Source: Mycobacterium sp. | GTDB lineage: Bacteria > Actinomycetota > Actinomycetes > Mycobacteriales > Mycobacteriaceae | Direction: 5' to 3' | Assembly (NCBI GenBank): GCA_029256565.1 | Contig: JAQSXQ010000212.1 | Location: 1-5,968, forward strand | DNA length: 5,968 bases | In this document: positions 5,861 through 5,968 of the stretch, piece by piece | Layout: each line of letters opens with the position of its first letter | Position numbering within the stretch: the stretch's first letter is position 1 | Position numbers and translations under genes: made by a program | The notes under the pieces: model-generated | What the model was told of the DNA's origin: nothing | Databases searched by the model: none | The model's input: the letters and a program-made list of their open reading frames with translations, nothing else

Positions 5861-5968
5861 GCCCGCAGACGACGCTCCCGTCAGCCCGACACCACTCGAC
5901 CCCATCCTGGAGAAGGTACTGGAAGCAGTTCCCTTCCAGCTGACGACCGAGGGCGGCCCCGAGGCCAC
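5859..5968 (+). CDS. Alpha/beta-hydrolase (LipH/LipI type esterase), N-terminal fragment
   Basis: Only 36 complete codons are visible, starting at ATG 5859-5861 and running off the right edge. The peptide contains DPILEKVLEAVPFQL (residues 14-28), which I recognise as the N-terminal cap-helix segment of mycobacterial hormone-sensitive-lipase-family esterases such as LipI (Rv1400c). Position supports this: in M. tuberculosis Rv1400c diverges from Rv1401, the YhhN-family gene, next to priA. The HGGG and catalytic Ser-Asp-His regions lie outside, so activity cannot be judged. No Shine-Dalgarno precedes the ATG, but a TANNNT box lies 6 nt upstream, fitting a leaderless transcript. An in-frame GTG at 5853 is an alternative start. 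The call rests on a short stretch plus synteny recalled from memory. Confidence 0.7.
   Translation, partial: MPADDAPVSPTPLDPILEKVLEAVPFQLTTEGGPEA
5913..5918 (-). promoter_or_regulatory. Candidate -10 box for the minus-strand gene series
   Basis: Minus-strand TACCTT matches TANNNT. It predicts a transcription start near 5906-5905, either on the alternative ATG at 5905 (leaderless) or about 46 nt upstream of the ATG at 5860. No -35 match is seen at the usual distance. It lies within the coding sequence of the divergent hydrolase. It is the only TANNNT I see in the 108 nt of minus-strand sequence before the 5860 ATG, but one hexamer is weak evidence. Confidence 0.25.

Overview
The window is a GC-rich chromosomal segment from an actinobacterium, most likely a Mycobacterium or Mycolicibacterium species. 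Three things point there: strong G/C preference at third codon positions, a primosomal protein PriA of the actinobacterial type without helicase motifs, and the gene neighbourhood. An alpha/beta-hydrolase of the LipH/LipI type diverges from a YhhN membrane protein followed by priA, as in the Rv1400c-Rv1401-priA region of M. tuberculosis, with fmt further on. The genus assignment is inferred from remembered gene order, not from a search.

Almost the whole window is one tightly packed minus-strand gene series. In transcription order (right to left) it holds a YhhN/TMEM86-family lysoplasmalogenase-like membrane protein (5860-5129), priA (5132-3171), a DUF2207 membrane protein with a Ser/Gly-rich tail (3147-1324), a LemA-family protein (1330-794) and the 5' four-fifths of fmt, methionyl-tRNA formyltransferase (743 to the left edge). 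The junctions are a 4-nt GTGA overlap, a 23-nt gap, a 4- to 7-nt overlap and a 50-nt gap, so a single polycistronic unit with translational coupling is likely. At the right edge a plus-strand alpha/beta-hydrolase gene starts at 5859 and runs out of the window. No non-coding stretch exceeds about 50 bases, and I see no RNA gene, mobile element, CRISPR array or convincing terminator.

Functionally the series mixes housekeeping genes (replication restart, initiator tRNA formylation) with envelope genes (YhhN, DUF2207, LemA). DUF2207 and LemA proteins are often neighbours and probably act together at the membrane, but their molecular role is not established.

The least ordinary places are these. 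The divergent start region near 5859 has two ATG codons sharing bases, and each strand has a TANNNT box placed as for a leaderless transcript. The DUF2207 poly-glycine tail doubles as the Shine-Dalgarno sequence of the next gene. PriA keeps its zinc-binding cysteines but has lost the ATPase motifs, and its N-terminal domain looks shortened. I found no clear evidence for an entirely new system.
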